The translations under genes and the position numbers were made by a program. Positions 25,084 to 35,300 of a stretch of 64,000 nt of DNA are shown here, piece after piece. The DNA is taken from contig NZ_JACCBA010000001.1 of the NCBI RefSeq assembly GCF_013409365.1, forward strand, positions 7,750,001-7,814,000, read 5' to 3'. Numbering within the stretch: the stretch's first letter is position 1; each line of letters starts with the position of its first letter. The notes below the pieces were generated by a model. That model worked only from the letters and a program-made list of their open reading frames with translations. It did no database searches and was not told the origin of the DNA. The stretch comes from Actinomadura luteofluorescens. Its GTDB lineage: Bacteria > Actinomycetota > Actinomycetes > Streptosporangiales > Streptosporangiaceae.

Positions 25084-26099
25084 CGCTTCATCTCGTGGAA
25101 GAAGCCGGGGACGGTGTTCAGCTCGCCCGACGACGCGACCTGGTCGTAGACGTACTTCGCCACGGCCAGGTCCAGGACGCCGAGGCCGAACGGTGAGAAG
25201 ACGACCGGCTTGTCGGCGGGCGGGGCCGTCTCGCCCGTCAGGACGTCGTACAGGGTCCCGGCGACGAAGTCGCGGTGGCCGACCCGCTGCTCGGCCAGGT
25301 GCGGGGACGTGTTCGCCTTCATGCAGTGCTCGACGTCGTCCACGACGTTGTACGACGACAGGATGATCTCGGGGGAGAGGTCGCGCAGCGACACGTGCAG
25401 GACGAGGGGGGCGTGCGCGAACCAGGCCGGGTCGGTGACGTGCGGCTCGCCCGCGACGGTCGCGAAGACGACCAGATCGGACGAGCGGATCAGCGACTCG
25501 GCCGAGTCGTGGATCGTGATCTCGCCCTTGCCGGCGCGCTCCAGGTACCCCCGGAAGCCTTCGGCGTGCTCGCGCGACAGGTCGTGGACGCCGAGCTCGT
25601 CGAAGGCGAAGCCGTTGCCCGCCAGGTAGGTGTGGATGTAGCGGGCGATGAGGCCGGTGCCGACGAAGCCGACCCGGCGGGGGCGGGGGCCGCGGCGGTC
25701 GGCGAGGGCCGCGGCGGCCAGCGCGGCGGACGCGGCGGTGCGGGCGGCGGAGATGATGGAGCTCTCCAGGCACGCGAACGGGTAGCCCGTCTCGGCGTCG
25801 TTGAGGACCAGCACGGCCGACGCGCGCGGGACGCCGTTGGCGACGTTGCCCGGGAAGCTGGAGATCCACTTGATGCCGTGCACGCCGACGCCGCCCTTGA
25901 CCGAGGCGGGCAGCGCGATGATCCGGTCGGACGGGCGGTCGGGGAAGCGCAGGAAGTAGGAGTCGGGGTTGACCGTCAGGCCCTCGCCGTGCAGCCGGTA
26001 GGCCGCCTCGACCATCCGGGTGACCTCCGCCTCGCGCCCGGCGACCGCCCGGTGGACCTGGGCGCCGGAGACCACGGCGAACGTTGGGGCCTGCGTCAT
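25074..26099 (-). CDS. sbnB: 2,3-diaminopropionate biosynthesis dehydrogenase SbnB
   Basis: 341 residues of the ornithine-cyclodeaminase/mu-crystallin fold. The motifs match the SbnB group rather than true cyclodeaminases: SVKGGVGVHGIKWISSFPGN, ESSIISAARTAASAALAA, the Rossmann loop VGFVGTGLIARYIHTYL and the C-terminal VFSPFGLGVLDLAVAKYVYD. SbnB oxidises N-(1-amino-1-carboxyethyl)glutamate with NAD to give L-2,3-diaminopropionate and 2-oxoglutarate. It lies 27 bp downstream of sbnA on the same strand, as in staphyloferrin B and other Dap pathways, and here it borders the NRPS genes, so Dap is most likely a building block of the peptide. Confidence 0.93.
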   Translation of the reverse strand: MTQAPTFAVVSGAQVHRAVAGREAEVTRMVEAAYRLHGEGLTVNPDSYFLRFPDRPSDRIIALPASVKGGVGVHGIKWISSFPGNVANGVPRASAVLVLNDAETGYPFACLESSIISAARTAASAALAAAALADRRGPRPRRVGFVGTGLIARYIHTYLAGNGFAFDELGVHDLSREHAEGFRGYLERAGKGEITIHDSAESLIRSSDLVVFATVAGEPHVTDPAWFAHAPLVLHVSLRDLSPEIILSSYNVVDDVEHCMKANTSPHLAEQRVGHRDFVAGTLYDVLTGETAPPADKPVVFSPFGLGVLDLAVAKYVYDQVASSGELNTVPGFFHEMKRYG

Positions 26100-26126
26100 G
26101 GGCGGAACTCCGTTCTCCTGTGATGA

Positions 26127-27092
26127 TCAGTCGCCGAGGATAGCGGCCGGGTCGCCGAAGTGTTCGCGCAGCCAGTTCTCCTCGTAGAGGGAATCGAGGT
26201 AGCGTTCGCCGAGGTCGGGGGCGATGGCGACGGCCACGGGGTCCTCGCCGGGGTACTTGGCCTCCAGCCAGCGGGAGGCGCCCGACACGACGGTGCCGGT
26301 GGAGCCGCCGAACAGGAACCCGCGCGAGGCCAGCGCGTGGACGGTCCGGATCGTGTCGGTCTCGGGGACGTGCACGACGTCGTCGACGAACGACTCGTCC
26401 ACCAGCGCCGGCCGGGTGCTGGTGCCGAGACCGGGGACCATCCGGCGCTCGGGGAGGCCGCCGAAGGTGACCGAGCCGACCGCGTCCACCGCCACGATCG
26501 TGACGGGCCGGCGGTGCTCGCGGAAGTAACGGGCGCAGCCCATCAGCGTGCCGGTCGTGCCGGCGCCGACGAACAGGACCTCCAGGTCGGGGAACTCGCG
26601 GTCGATCGCCGGGGCCGTCCCGCGGTAGTGCGCCAGCCAGTTGTTGCGGTTGGCGTACTGGTTCAGCCACACGTACTCGTCGCCGGACGCGCACAGGTTC
26701 CGGACGTAGGCGATGCGCCCGCCGAGGTAGCCCCCGTTGGCGTCCCGGTCGGACACCACGCGCACCTCCGCGCCGAGGGCCCGCATGACCCGCATCGACG
26801 CCGGGTTGCAGCGCGGGTCGGTGACGCACACGAACCGCAGGCCGCGGCTCGCGGCGATCAGGCTGAGCGCGATCCCGAGGTTGCCCGACGACGACTCCAC
26901 GATGATCGAGCCGGGGGTGAGCGCGCCGTCCCGCTCGGCCGCCTCCACCATCGCCGCGGCCGCCTTCAGCTTCACCGAACCGGCGAAATTGAAGCCCTCG
27001 CATTTGAGGTAGAGCGGGCGCTGTATGACATGCCGAAGATCGACGTAAAGGTCGTCGACATTGAATTCCTGCGGCGAGGTTATGATCGGCAC
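26127..27092 (-). CDS. sbnA: 2,3-diaminopropionate biosynthesis enzyme SbnA (PLP-dependent)
   Basis: 321 residues of the cysteine-synthase fold-type II family. The PLP lysine is Lys41 in FNFAGSVKLKAA; the substrate-carboxylate loop SSSGNLG and the phosphate-binding GAGTTGTLMG loop are intact. SbnA condenses O-phosphoserine with glutamate to N-(1-amino-1-carboxyethyl)glutamate, the SbnB substrate. Start is the GTG at 27092 with an AGGGTGG sequence upstream. It diverges from the adenylation-core gene across a 237-bp region with a perfect inverted repeat, so precursor supply and NRPS expression can be coordinated. Confidence 0.93.
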   Translation of the reverse strand: MPIITSPQEFNVDDLYVDLRHVIQRPLYLKCEGFNFAGSVKLKAAAAMVEAAERDGALTPGSIIVESSSGNLGIALSLIAASRGLRFVCVTDPRCNPASMRVMRALGAEVRVVSDRDANGGYLGGRIAYVRNLCASGDEYVWLNQYANRNNWLAHYRGTAPAIDREFPDLEVLFVGAGTTGTLMGCARYFREHRRPVTIVAVDAVGSVTFGGLPERRMVPGLGTSTRPALVDESFVDDVVHVPETDTIRTVHALASRGFLFGGSTGTVVSGASRWLEAKYPGEDPVAVAIAPDLGERYLDSLYEENWLREHFGDPAAILGD

Positions 27093-27230
27093 GCTGCCAC
27101 CCTGAAATGAAGAAGCAATTCCCTCGTCTTCCCCCGAAGTTCGCCGCGGGCTTCACGCCAGAGCCATGGCGAGGCATCACGGTACCTTCGGGCATCTTGC
27201 CGCCGCAACCCCCTGATTACCCGCCGGTAG

Positions 27231-27254
27231 GGCAGAATACGTGGTACTTCTGCC
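27231..27254. promoter_or_regulatory. Inverted repeat in the sbnA / adenylation-core divergent promoter
   Basis: GGCAGAA - TACGTGGTAC - TTCTGCC: perfect 7-bp arms separated by 10 bp whose centre is itself nearly symmetric. It lies 139 bp upstream of sbnA and 76 bp upstream of the adenylation-core gene, in the only shared control region of the cluster. Likely binding site for a dimeric regulator encoded elsewhere. It does not resemble an IdeR/DmdR iron box. Confidence 0.5.
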
Positions 27255-27329
27255 GGGCCGGACTTAGGCTATGGCGGCCGCTTGTTTTGCTTGTTACAGC
27301 GGAGAAGTCCTACAACACGGAGAGTTAAG

Positions 27330-28865
27330 ATGAGTGCTCGCGGACCCGCCGTGGACCGGCTGCTCCCCCTGGCCGGGCTGCCCGCCCTGGACGTGCCCGC
27401 GGCGCAGGCGGAGCGGGCCCGCGAGCTGGCCGCGCGGCTCGGGATGCTCCGCGAGCGTGACGTCGACCTCGCCGGCCCGGTCATCGCGCGGGTGGAGCGG
27501 ATCGCCGCCGAGCGCGACCGCCCCGCCGTCGCCGACGAGCACCGGACGCTCTCCTACGCAGGGCTGGCCGCCGAGGCGCGCCGGATCGCCGCGCTGCTGG
27601 AGGACGAGGGGGTCCGTCCCGGCACGGTCGTCGGCGTGGGCGGCGCCCGGTGCGCGGGCGTCATCGCCGCGTTCCTCGCGATCGAGCTGGTCGGCGCCCT
27701 GTACGTCCCGGCCGACGAGACCTGGCCCGCCGCCCGCGTCCGCGACGTCCTCGACCAGGCGGGCGCGTCGTTGCTGATCACGATGGACGCCCAGGGGGTC
27801 GCGCCCGCGCTGCTGGAGGGGGCGGCGGAGGCGGGATGCCGGGTCGTCGGCGCGTCCCGGGCGGACGGCCTGGCCCCGTGGGCGGGGGAGCCGCGCCTGA
27901 GCGCGCTCGACCAGCCCCGGTACGTGCTGTTCACCTCGGGGTCGACGGGCCGTCCCAAGGGCGCGGTCGTCGAGCACCAGGGCATGCTCAACCACCTCTG
28001 GGCGAAGGTCGTCGACCTGGAGCTGACCGGCGACGACGTGGTCGCGTTCACCGCCCCGCTGGGCTTCGACATCTCGATCTGGCAGATGCTCTGCCCGCTG
28101 CTCGTCGGCGGCCGGGTGGACGTGGTCGGCGACGAGGTCGGCCACGACCCGGTCGCGTTCGCCCGGGCGGTGAACGCGCAGGGCGTCACGGTCGTCGAGC
28201 TCGTCCCGACGATGGTCAGGCACCTGCTGGACGACCTGGCCGCCGGCGCCTCCCCGCCCGGCGGCGCCGGGGCCCGCCCGCTGGCGGGCCTGCGCTGGAT
28301 GATCGCCACGGGCGAGGAGCTGCCGGCCGAGCTGTCCCGCCGCTGGCTGGAGGCGGTGCCGCACGCCCGGCTGCTGAACGCCTACGGCCCGACCGAGTGC
28401 TCCGACGACGTCACCCACCACACCGTGACGGCCGGTGACCTGGGGCTTCTCCGCCTGCCGATCGGCACGCCGATCGTCAACGCGCGCCTGTACGTGCTGC
28501 GCCAGGAGGACGACGGCACCTGGTCGGCGTGCGACGTCGGCGAGACCGGGGAGCTGTTCGTCGGCGGCGTGGTGGTCGGCCGCGGCTACCTCGGCGACGA
28601 CGAGCGCACCCGCGAGGCGTTCTACCGGGACCCCTTCGGGACGTCCCCGACCGGGCGCCTCTACCGGACGGGCGACGCGGTGCGGCTGCTGCCGCCCGGC
28701 GCGGGCGGCGAGGACCGTCCCACGCTGCAGTACCTGGGGCGCGTCGACCGCCAAGTCAAGATCGCCGGGGTGCGGATGGAGCTGGGCGAGATCGAGGCGG
28801 TGCTGCAGCGCCATCCGGCGGTGCGGGCCGCCGCGGTGGTGGTGCACGAGTACCCGGGCAGGTAG
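27330..28865 (+). CDS. Free-standing adenylation-domain core lacking its C-terminal end (one half of a split A domain)
   Basis: 511 residues from the ATG at 27330 (GGAGAG upstream). Motifs A1 to A8 are all present: [11 protein letters not shown] (A3), FDISIWQM (A4), NAYGPTECSDD (A5), GELFVGG (A6), YRTGD (A7) and GRVDRQVKIAGVRMELGEIE (A8). The chain then stops at VVVHEYPGR, so A9 and the A10 catalytic lysine are missing. The missing portion is present in NRPS1 at 35267-35460. Pocket residues read from A4-A5 (GrsA numbering) are D235, I236, W239, T278, I299, T301, A322, D330, D331; two acidic residues at the base suit a basic side chain, and sbnA/sbnB are adjacent, so Dap is the likely substrate. 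An extra N-terminal segment of about 45 residues before A1 is charged and helical and could act as a docking element. No carrier domain is attached. Confidence 0.9.
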   Translation: MSARGPAVDRLLPLAGLPALDVPAAQAERARELAARLGMLRERDVDLAGPVIARVERIAAERDRPAVADEHRTLSYAGLAAEARRIAALLEDEGVRPGTVVGVGGARCAGVIAAFLAIELVGALYVPADETWPAARVRDVLDQAGASLLITMDAQGVAPALLEGAAEAGCRVVGASRADGLAPWAGEPRLSALDQPRYVLFTSGSTGRPKGAVVEHQGMLNHLWAKVVDLELTGDDVVAFTAPLGFDISIWQMLCPLLVGGRVDVVGDEVGHDPVAFARAVNAQGVTVVELVPTMVRHLLDDLAAGASPPGGAGARPLAGLRWMIATGEELPAELSRRWLEAVPHARLLNAYGPTECSDDVTHHTVTAGDLGLLRLPIGTPIVNARLYVLRQEDDGTWSACDVGETGELFVGGVVVGRGYLGDDERTREAFYRDPFGTSPTGRLYRTGDAVRLLPPGAGGEDRPTLQYLGRVDRQVKIAGVRMELGEIEAVLQRHPAVRAAAVVVHEYPGR

Positions 28866-29323
28866 CCGGCCTGCCCTTCACCGAGCGTGACCGGGCTGGC
28901 CGGATTCGGTTGCCAACCTTTGTCACCCGTCGAGCGTCCCGCCTGTCCGGAACGGACCTGGCGGCCGATGATTTTGTCACTCCTGTTAGCAATGGGGCCG
29001 GGCAAGTTCTGCTTTTGAGGGGATTGCGAGGCATGTGACCGGCTGGTTGACTGTGACCCCGCTACTCCTGAGTAGATCGTGGGACGCGAGCGGAAGACGG
29101 GCGAGGGCGGAAAGCGACGGCGCTCCGTATTGGCCGGAACACGGGGCGTTGACTCCGGGATCGCGCGGGCGATGTGCGTCCCCGGAGGAAACTCGGGTGA
29201 AAGGGGACGGGGAAACCCGATCAGTTCTGTGGTCATTCTCTTTGAATTTCTGCCCGCCGGCGTCTTGCCGGACCCGAATCCGGGCGTGAAGCAAACCCCC
29301 TGCGACCGGGAAAGCACCGCCTG
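28866..29323. promoter_or_regulatory. 458-bp region between the adenylation-core gene and NRPS1
   Basis: No convincing gene is found on either strand, and no frame carries the missing A9/A10 motifs, so this is not a frameshifted tail of the previous gene. It is less GC-rich than its surroundings. A perfect palindrome, CTACTC-CT-GAGTAG, lies at 29062-29075. NRPS1 may have its own promoter here; the ribosome-binding site before the ATG at 29324 is weak. Confidence 0.5.
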
Positions 29324-32300
29324 ATGTCCATCGAGTACGTTCCCCTTTCGGCCGCCCAGCGCAGCGTCTGGTACGCGCAGCAGCTGGCGCCGCGAACGCC
29401 GATCCACATCGCGCAGTACATCGAGATCGAGGGACCGCTCGACCACGAGCTGTTCGACCGGGTGGCGCGGATCGGCGCGCACGAGGTGCTCGCGCTGAAC
29501 GCGCGGCTGGTGGAGGAGGACGGGACCGTCCACCAGATCCTCGACCCGGACGCCTCCGTGTCGATCCCGCTGGTGGACCTGTCCGGCGAGCCCGACCCGG
29601 ACGCCGCCGCGCGGGCGTGGACGCGGGAGCGGATGGCCGAGCCGCTGCCGCTGCACGGCGAGCGGCTCTTCACCACCGCCCTGCTGCGGCTGTCGCCGGA
29701 CCTGCACCGCTGGTTCATCCGCGCCCACCACATCATCCAGGACGGGTACTGCGGCTCGCTGATCGCCCACCGGGCCGCGGAGATCTACACGTCGCTGGCG
29801 GCCGGCGGCGGGTACGTCCCGGCGGAGCTCGGCGACTACCGGGCGCTGCTCGCCGACGAGGAGGAGTACCGGGCGTCGGAGCGGTTCGAGCGGGACCGCG
29901 CCTACTGGACCGAGCGGTTCGCCGACCGCCCGGTGGCGGTGTCGCTGTCGGACGCGACGGCCGAGCCCACCGCAGACCACCGGAGCCTGACCGGCGTCGT
30001 CCCGCCGGAGGAGAGCGCAGCCCTCGCCGCCGGGGCGCGGCTGCTGCGCACGGCGACGCCGGGCCTCGCGATCGCGGCGGCCGCCGCGTACGTGGCGCGG
30101 ATGACCGGCGCCGAGGACGTCGTCCTCGGCCTCGCCGTCTCCGGCCGCACGTCCCGGCTGGCGCTGGAGACGCCGGCGATGCTGTCGACGATCCTGCCGC
30201 TGCGGGTCCGGGTCCGCCCGGACATGACGGTGGACGGCCTGGTCCGCGCCGTGACGCGGGCGACCGCGCGGGCGCTGCGGCACCAGCGCTACCGGCGCGA
30301 CGACCTGGTGCGCGACCTGAGGCTGCTGGGCGAGCGGCACCGGCTGTACGGCCCGGTCATCAATGTCATGGCCTTCGACTACCGGCTGGACTTCGCGGGC
30401 CTGCCGGCGCGGATGCACGCGGTCACCACCGGTCCGGTCGACGACCTGTCGATCAACGTCTACGACAACTTCGACGGCGCCGGGATGCGCGTCGACTTCG
30501 AGGCGCACCCGGACCTGTACACCGAGGACCAGGTCGCCGCGCACCTGGACCGCTACCTGCGGTTCATGCGCCTGCTGGGGACGGTGGACCCGGCCACGCC
30601 GCTGCGCGACGTGGAGCTGCTGGACGCCGCCGAGCGGTCCCGCGTGCTGGAGGAGTGGAACGACACGGCGCGGCCCGTCGCTCCCGCCGTCGTCCCGGAG
30701 CTTTTCGAGGCGCAGGCCGCCCGCACGCCGGACGCGCCCGCCGTGACGCACGCCGGCGCGACCCTCACCTACCGGGAGCTGGACGAGCGCGCGACCCGCC
30801 TCGCCCGCCTGCTGATCGGCCGCGGCGTCGGCGCGGAGGACTTCGTCGCCCTCGCCCTCCCGCGCGACGAGAACCTGGTCGTCGCGGCGCTCGCCGTGCT
30901 GAAGGCGGGCGCGGCCTACGTCCCGGTCGACCTGGCCTACCCGGCGGACCGCATCGCGTTCATGCTGGACGACGCGTCCCCGGTCTGCGTCGTCACGACC
31001 TCGGACGCCGTCCTGCCCGGAGGAACGCCCCGGGTCGAGCTGGACGCGCTCGCCCTCGGCGGCCCGCCCGGCGGCGGCCCGCCCGCCGCCGTAACCGACG
31101 CGGAGAGGGTCCGTCCGCTCCGCCCCGGCAACGCCGCCTACGTCATCTACACCTCGGGGTCGACCGGACGGCCGAAGGGCGTCGTCGTCTCGCACGCCGG
31201 CGTCGTCGACCTGTGCGCGTGGGCGCGGGAGGACTTCGGCCCCGGCCGCCTCGCCCGCGTGCTGTTCTCCACGTCGCTGAACTTCGACGTGTCGGTGTTC
31301 GAGTGGCTGGCGCCCCTCACGATGGGCGGCGGCATCGAGGTCGTCCGGGACCTGCTGGAGGTCGCCGAGCGGGGCGGCTGGTCCGGGACGCTGGTCAGCG
31401 GCGTGCCGTCGGCGGTGTCCGCCCTGCTGGCGACGGGGGCCCCGGCGCTGGAGGCGGGCGACGTCGTGCTCGCCGGGGAGGCGCTGCCCGCGAAGCTCGT
31501 CCGGGATCTGCGGGCCCTCATGCCGAAGGCCCGCATCTCCAACATCTACGGGCCCACCGAGGCGACCGTCTACGCGACGGCCTGGTTCGACGACGGCGAC
31601 CCCGCCGGCCGCGCCCCGATCGGCGGCCCGATCGCGGGCACCCGCGCCTACGTGCTGGACGCGTCGCTCGAACCCGTACCGGTGGGGGCGCCCGGAGAGC
31701 TGTACCTGGCGGGCGAGGGCCTGGCCCGCGGCTACCTGGACCGGTCCGCTCTCACCGCCGAGCGGTTCGTCGCCTGCCCGTTCGGGACGCCCGGCGAGCG
31801 CATGTACCGCACGGGCGACCTGGCCCGCTGGGACGGCGCGGGGCGGCTGGAGTACCTCGGCCGCCTGGACCACCAGGTGAAGATCCGCGGCTTCCGCATC
31901 GAGCCGGGCGAGATCGAGTCCGCGCTCGCCCGGCATCCCGCGGTGGGCCAGGTCGCGGTGGTGCACCGCGAGGACCAGCCGGGGAACCCGCGGCTGGTCG
32001 CCTACGTGGTCCCGGCGCCCGGCGGCTCCGCCGACCCCGGCGAGCTGCGCCGCTTCGTCGGCGAGACGCTGCCCGCCTACATGGTCCCGGCGGCGGTGGT
32101 GCCCCTGGAGGCACTGCCGCTGAACCCCAGCGGCAAGCTCGACCGCGCGGCGCTGCCCGCCCCCGACTTCGCGGCGCGGGCGTCCGGCCGCGAGCCGCGC
32201 ACCCCCGCGGAGAAGCTGCTGGCGGACCTGTTCGCCGAGGTGCTGGGCGTCGCGCGGGTCGGGATCGACGACGGCTTCTTCGACCTCGGCGGCGACTCGA

Positions 32301-35300
32301 TCATCGCCATGCGGCTGGTGTCGCGGGCCCGGGGGGCCGGGCTGCTGCTGTCGCCGCGGGAGGTGTTCCGGCACCCGACGGTGGAGTCCCTCGCGCGGGT
32401 CGCGCGGCCGGCGGAGGACGCGGCGCGGGGCGGCGCGGGCGGCGCGGCCGAGGAGCCCGGGGCCGGCGTGGGCGGGTTCCCGGCGACCCCGATCATGCGG
32501 TGGCTGCGGGATCTGGACGGTCCGGCCGCCGGGTTCAGCCAGAGCGTCCTGCTGCGCACCCCGCCGGGACTGGGCGCGGAGCATCTGACCCGTGCGCTGC
32601 AGGCCGTGCTCGACCACCACGACGCCCTCCGGATGAGCGTTCCCGACGGCGGCGAGCCGCGGATCGCCCCGCCGGGGACGGTCGACGCGGCCGCGTGCGT
32701 CCTCCGGGTCGACGTCGCCGGAGCCGATGACGCGGCCTTGGCGGAGACCGCGAGGGCGCAGGCCGCGCTCGCCCGCGGGCAGCTGGACCCCGCCTCCGGG
32801 GCGATGGTGCGGCTCGTGTGGCTGGACGCCGGCGCGGACGCGCCGGGCCGCCTGCTGGCCGTGCTGCACCACCTCGTCGTCGACGGCGTGTCCTGGCGGA
32901 TCCTGCTGCCCGACCTCGTCGCCGCCTGGGCGGCGAGCGCCACCGGGGCGCCCGTCCGGCTGGACCCGGTCGGCACGTCCTTCCGCCGGTGGGCCCGGCG
33001 GCTGGCCGAGGAGGCGGTCACCGATCGCCGGGTCGCCGAACTCGGCCTGTGGACCGAGATGCTGCGGACGGAGGACCCGCTGCTCGGCGGACGCCCCCTG
33101 GACCCGGCCGAGGACACCCGCGGCACGGCCGGGAGCCTGACCCTCGAACTGGACGAGGCCACCACGTCGGCGCTGCTGACCGGCGTGCCCGCCGCCTTCC
33201 ACGGCCGGGTGAACGACGTCCTGCTCGCCGGGCTGGCCCTCGCCGTGGCCGAGTGGCGCCGCCGCCGGGGGACCGGCACGCGCGACTCCGCCGTGCTGGT
33301 GGACCTGGAAGGCCACGGGCGCGAAGACCTCGGCGACGGTGCAGCGCTCGACCTCTCACGCACGGTGGGCTGGTTCACCAGCATGTTCCCCGTCCGGCTC
33401 GACGCGGGCGACGCGGCGTGGGACGACGTCCGCGCCGGCGGCGCGGCGGCCGGGGAGGCCGTCCGGAACGTCAAGGAGCGGCTCCGCTCGCTGCCGGACA
33501 ACGGCGTCGGCTACGGCCTGCTGCGCCACCTGAACGCCGCGACCGGACCGGAGCTCGCCGCGTCCCCGGCGCCGCAGATCGTCGTCAACTACCTCGGCCG
33601 GGTCGAGACCGCGGACGGCGACTGGAGCATCGCCGCCGAGGCGGGGGCCCTGGACGGCGGCGGGGACGCCGCCATGCCGCTCGCCCACACCGTGGAGATC
33701 GACGCGATCGCCCGCGACTCGGCCGCCGGGCCGCGCCTGTCGGCCACCTGGACGTGGGCGGCCCGGATCCTGGACGGCGCGGACGTCCGCGAGCTGGCCA
33801 CCGCCTGGTTCGAGGCCCTGCGCGGCATCGCCGCGCACGTCGCCGCGGGCGGCGGCGGGCCCACGCCGTCCGACTTCCCGCTGGTCCCGCTGACGCGGCC
33901 GGAGGTCGCCGAGGCGGAGGCGGCGCACCCGGGGCTGAGGGACGTCTGGCCCCTGTCCCCGCTCCAGCAGGGCTTCTTCTTCCACGCGCTGCTCGACTCC
34001 GGCTCCGACGTCTACACCGCCCAGCTCGTCCTGGACTTCGAGGGCCCCCTCGACGCCGCCGCCCTGCGCGCCGCCGGGCAGGGGCTGGTCGACCGGCACC
34101 CGGGCCTGCGGGCCGCGTTCGCGCAGACCGGCGGCGGCGACCCCGTGCAGATCGTGCTCGGCGAGGCCGAAGCGCCCTGGGAGGAGACCGACCTCGTCGG
34201 CGCCCCCGCCGCGCGGGTCCGGGAGGCCATGGCGGCCGAGCGGGCCCGCCCCTTCGACCTGGAGCGTCCGCCGCTGCTGCGCTTCGCGCTGCTCCGGCTG
34301 GGCCCCGGCCGCCACCGCCTCCTGCTCACCGCGCACCACATCGTGCTCGACGGCTGGTCGATCCCCGTGCTGGCCGGCGAACTCCTGACCCTGTACGCCG
34401 GAGAGCGGCCGCCGCCCACCGCGCCGTACCGGGAGCACCTGGCCTGGCTGGCCGCCCAGGACGGCGACGCCGCCCGGGACGCGTGGCGCGCGGCGCTGGA
34501 CGGGATCGCCGGGCCGACGCTCCTGGCCCCCGCGGCCGCCGGCCGCCCGCCGGTGCTCCCCGAGCACGTCGTCCTCGACCTGAGCGCGGAACTGTCCGAC
34601 GGGCTGACCGCCCGGGCGCGGCGCCACGGCCTCACCGTCAACACCGTCGTGCAGGGGCTGTGGGGGCTGCTGCTGGCGCGCCTCACCGGCCGCGACGACG
34701 TGGTGTTCGGCGCCACGGTGTCCGGGCGCCCGCCCGAACTGGCCGGGTCCGAGCAGATGGTCGGGCTGTTCATCAACACGCTGCCGGTCCGGGTCCGGCT
34801 GCGCGCGGCCGAGACCCTCATGGAGAGCCTCGGCCGCCTCCAGGACGAGCAGTCGGCGCTGTTCGCCCACCACCACCTCGGGCTGGGCGAGATCCAGCGG
34901 GCGGCCGGGACCGGCCCGCTCTTCGACACCATGACGGTGTTCGAGAACTATCCCCTCGACGCCGGGCTGCTGGAGGCGGAGTTCGGCGGCGTCCGGCTGG
35001 CGGACGCCGACCTGGTCGACGCCACCCACTACCCGCTGACCCTGCTCGCCGTCCCGGGCGAACGGCTCCGGCTCCGGCTGGAGTACCGGCCGGACGTCGT
35101 CGGCCGCGCCACCGCGGAGCGGCTGACCGCGCTGCTGGACGGCCTCGTCCAGACCCTCGTCGCCGAGCCGGACCGCCCCGTCGGCGACATCACGCTGCCC
35201 GGCGCCGACGACGCGCGGGCCGGGCTGGCCGCGCCCGGCGCCCCGGCGGGGCGGGGGACCGCGCCCGGCGGCAGCCGGCTGGTCGCCTACGTCGTCGCCG

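Noticed and set aside
28866..29038. Frameshifted end of the adenylation-core gene
   Set aside because: I read the other frames after the stop: none encodes an A9 or NGKxD motif, and the complement is found in NRPS1 instead.
28661..33316. Open frame of about 1550 codons on the minus strand across the adenylation-core and NRPS1 genes
   Set aside because: It is the antisense shadow of a high-GC coding strand; its product is low-complexity (Arg/Gly/Ala/His-rich), with no recognisable domain, and it runs through the true NRPS genes. The same holds for the 2660-codon minus frame at 39913-47895 and the similar ones at 37082-40009, 33356-36787 and 47637-52031.
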